Shown in pieces: positions 62,748-64,000 of a DNA stretch of 64,000 bases (positions are counted from its first letter, which is position 1; each line of letters starts with the position of its first letter). The notes under the pieces are model-generated. The model worked only from the letters and a program-made list of their open reading frames with translations, did not search any database and was not told the DNA's origin. This DNA is from Chloroflexota bacterium (lineage in GTDB: Bacteria; Chloroflexota; UBA11872; VXOZ01). Location: NCBI GenBank assembly GCA_026710945.1, contig JAPOQA010000054.1, forward strand, positions 150,914-214,913, written 5' to 3'. The position numbers were made by a program, and so were the translations under genes.

Positions 62748-63620
62748 TTAGGTTCCAAACACAGGAACAGCAACTTCCCGCTGAGGAATTGAGATCCCTT
62801 CTTCCTGTAGAGCATCCGAAAACGCTCGATCAAACTCATCGATGTGACCATGTTGAGCCTCTGCAGGTGTATAGTAGGAAGTTGCTCTATACTCCATGAT
62901 TCGGCGATCGTCCTTCACCTCCCAGTGATCACGTAGGAACTTGAAGTTCCATATTTCATCGAAGGGAAGCGAGTTATCGTTGTCAAACATGTATCGACGC
63001 CTAACTAACTCATAGAAGTATTCGCCATTTTCGCAGAACATAGTCTGCCCGTATATTCCATGTACCAACCCTCTATCAGACTGGCTTAAGAAGATGGAAT
63101 AGCCTGGGGACGTTTCTATGCGCTTCGGCAAATCTCCTTCAAAATGCCCCGTTACAGTTGATTTGCCTCTCTTCATCATAGTTTCTCCAGGATGCCAAGG
63201 CTTAGCCATCTCGAAGTGTGATGATTGCTGGTATTGACCGATAACGCTCCCGTCAGGATGGACTAGCGTATAGTCTACTTCAGCGTGATGCGGCAATCCT
63301 ATCACGCTGAATAGATTGACAGCGCCGTTGATCGACCTAGAGTATATGCAGAAATTAATAGAAAGTATGGAATACTTGCTTGCCGCCATCATAGCATTAC
63401 CAAGCTCAGGAACGTCTTGCCAATCTATCACTCCCCCATTTACATTTGTGGGCGCATCGTACCAGGCCAAAGCAGATCCATCTAAGCTATACCCATTCAA
63501 TTCCCCCTCAAGATCAACCTCGGCAAGTACCGAGCGCGGTGGTTCAGGAACTGTAACAGCAGCTATGAGAACTCCTTCTATACTGGAATCAGAGTACTTT
63601 CTGAAGAGTAACAGCATCAT
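62748..63620 (-). CDS. Protein of unknown function near the 16S gene
   Basis: I do not recognise this 290-residue protein. It has no signal peptide or membrane helix. The N-terminal half looks beta-rich and acidic (SVLAEVDLEGELNGYSL), and the C-terminal half is aromatic-rich (GEYFYELVRRRYMFDNDN, IMEYRATSYYTPAEAQ). No motif is clear. No ribosome-binding site is obvious before the ATG at 63620. The DNA is visibly AT-richer than most of the window. It lies upstream of the PCMT-like gene on the same strand and may be coexpressed with it. Codon use should be compared with the rest of the genome before accepting it as native. Confidence 0.55.
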   Translation of the reverse strand: MMLLLFRKYSDSSIEGVLIAAVTVPEPPRSVLAEVDLEGELNGYSLDGSALAWYDAPTNVNGGVIDWQDVPELGNAMMAASKYSILSINFCIYSRSINGAVNLFSVIGLPHHAEVDYTLVHPDGSVIGQYQQSSHFEMAKPWHPGETMMKRGKSTVTGHFEGDLPKRIETSPGYSIFLSQSDRGLVHGIYGQTMFCENGEYFYELVRRRYMFDNDNSLPFDEIWNFKFLRDHWEVKDDRRIMEYRATSYYTPAEAQHGHIDEFDRAFSDALQEEGISIPQREVAVPVFGT

Positions 63621-63906
63621 ATTGTAGATGTCAAGGATTTAATGATTAAGAAATCTGATGATGCTGATAAATGATTTAAAAGGGATACTTAAGAAGGGAT
63701 CGTAGGCGAGGATACGAAGGCCGAACGGCTTCATCAATGGCTCAACTTCTCTGGGCCGGACACGGCACAAGAAAGACCGTAAATGAGGCAGGCACTGAAT
63801 GAGGATATAGGGGAAGGCTATTTTAGCAGGTGGAGGGTGATGAAGGGGGGTGTTGGTAGGAGAGAGTATGTGAACAAGGGATAGGCGGGAATGGGTAAAA
63901 AACCCT
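63621..63906. other. AT-rich spacer between the 16S 3' end and the unknown gene
   Basis: The 286 bp hold no tRNA, 23S or 5S sequence and no gene. Immediately after the 16S end on the minus strand is AGGGTTTTTTACCC, a T-run that could end transcription. The stretch 63640-63690 is notably A/T-rich and may hold the promoter of the unknown gene. Confidence 0.6.
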
Positions 63907-64000
63907 AGAAAGGAGGTGATCCAGCCGCAGCTTCCGCTACGGCTACCTTGTTACGACTTCACCCCCATCATCAGCCCCACCCTCACGACGCGCGTCCCCG
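63907..64000 (-). rRNA. rrs: 16S ribosomal RNA, 3' end only
   Basis: The minus strand reads the conserved 16S 3' end: GTCGTAACAAGGTAGCCGTA, GGCTGGATCACCTCCTTTCT and the helix 44/45 region, with the anti-Shine-Dalgarno CCTCC intact. Only the last 94 bases lie in the window; the rest continues past the right edge. No 23S or 5S rRNA follows within the next 60 kb on this strand. Confidence 0.93.

Overview
The window is about 64 kb of bacterial DNA. Most of it is GC-rich, with visibly AT-richer stretches near the right end. It ends inside a 16S rRNA gene on the minus strand (63907 to the window edge). I infer a member of the Chloroflexota, possibly a marine or sponge-associated lineage. The hints are Tat-type solute-binding lipoproteins with an LAACGQ lipobox, MlrC, CehA and ceramidase-like hydrolases, a small sup-like type I PKS locus, and a 16S gene not followed by 23S. 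This assignment is inference and rests on no database search.

Layout. 0-4.3 kb: a plus-strand redox operon (glcF-like iron-sulfur protein, type 2 ferredoxin-NADP reductase, nuoE, nuoF). 4.4-15.2 kb: a minus-strand block of transport and catabolic genes (MFS transporter, membrane protein, FAD oxidoreductase, MlrC, threonine-synthase-like enzyme, PHP/CehA hydrolase, polysaccharide deacetylase, DegT aminotransferase). Inside it, 13.6-13.9 kb holds 20-bp tandem repeats and nested palindromes. 15.3-19.1 kb: a duplicated module, each copy a solute-binding lipoprotein plus a tRNA-Glu. 19.3-22.6 kb: greA-lysS-serS with a recognisable promoter. 22.7-36.6 kb: an alkaline-phosphatase-superfamily enzyme with Thr at the nucleophile position, a sugar isomerase/amidohydrolase/ComA operon, a HAD hydrolase, a MarR regulator, a NIF3-like protein, two tandem neutral-ceramidase paralogs, an MBL-fold nuclease, a phytanoyl-CoA dioxygenase, and an NCS2 permease fused to a cytosolic domain.

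36.9-49.5 kb: a compact polyketide locus on the minus strand. It encodes a 3,474-residue PKS (KS-AT-DH-MT-psiKR-ER-KR-ACP followed by a degenerate KS-AT), a free ACP, an Sfp-type phosphopantetheinyl transferase and an alpha/beta hydrolase. The domain set predicts a reduced, C-methylated, fatty-acid-like product. 50-57.3 kb: a third solute-binding lipoprotein, an Fe-type alcohol dehydrogenase, an ABC-2 exporter, a Tat-type sulfite oxidase-like lipoprotein, a nucleoside deoxyribosyltransferase and a small membrane protein. 57.4-57.9 kb: initiator tRNA and RNase P RNA with its promoter. 58-63.6 kb: an AMP-forming ligase, a second ABC-2 exporter, a PCMT-like methyltransferase and an unrecognised protein, then the 16S 3' end.

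The strongest leads are the PKS locus with its vestigial terminal half-module, the permease-ATPase-like fusion, the lipoprotein/tRNA duplication, and a possible AUA start of lysS overlapping the greA stop.
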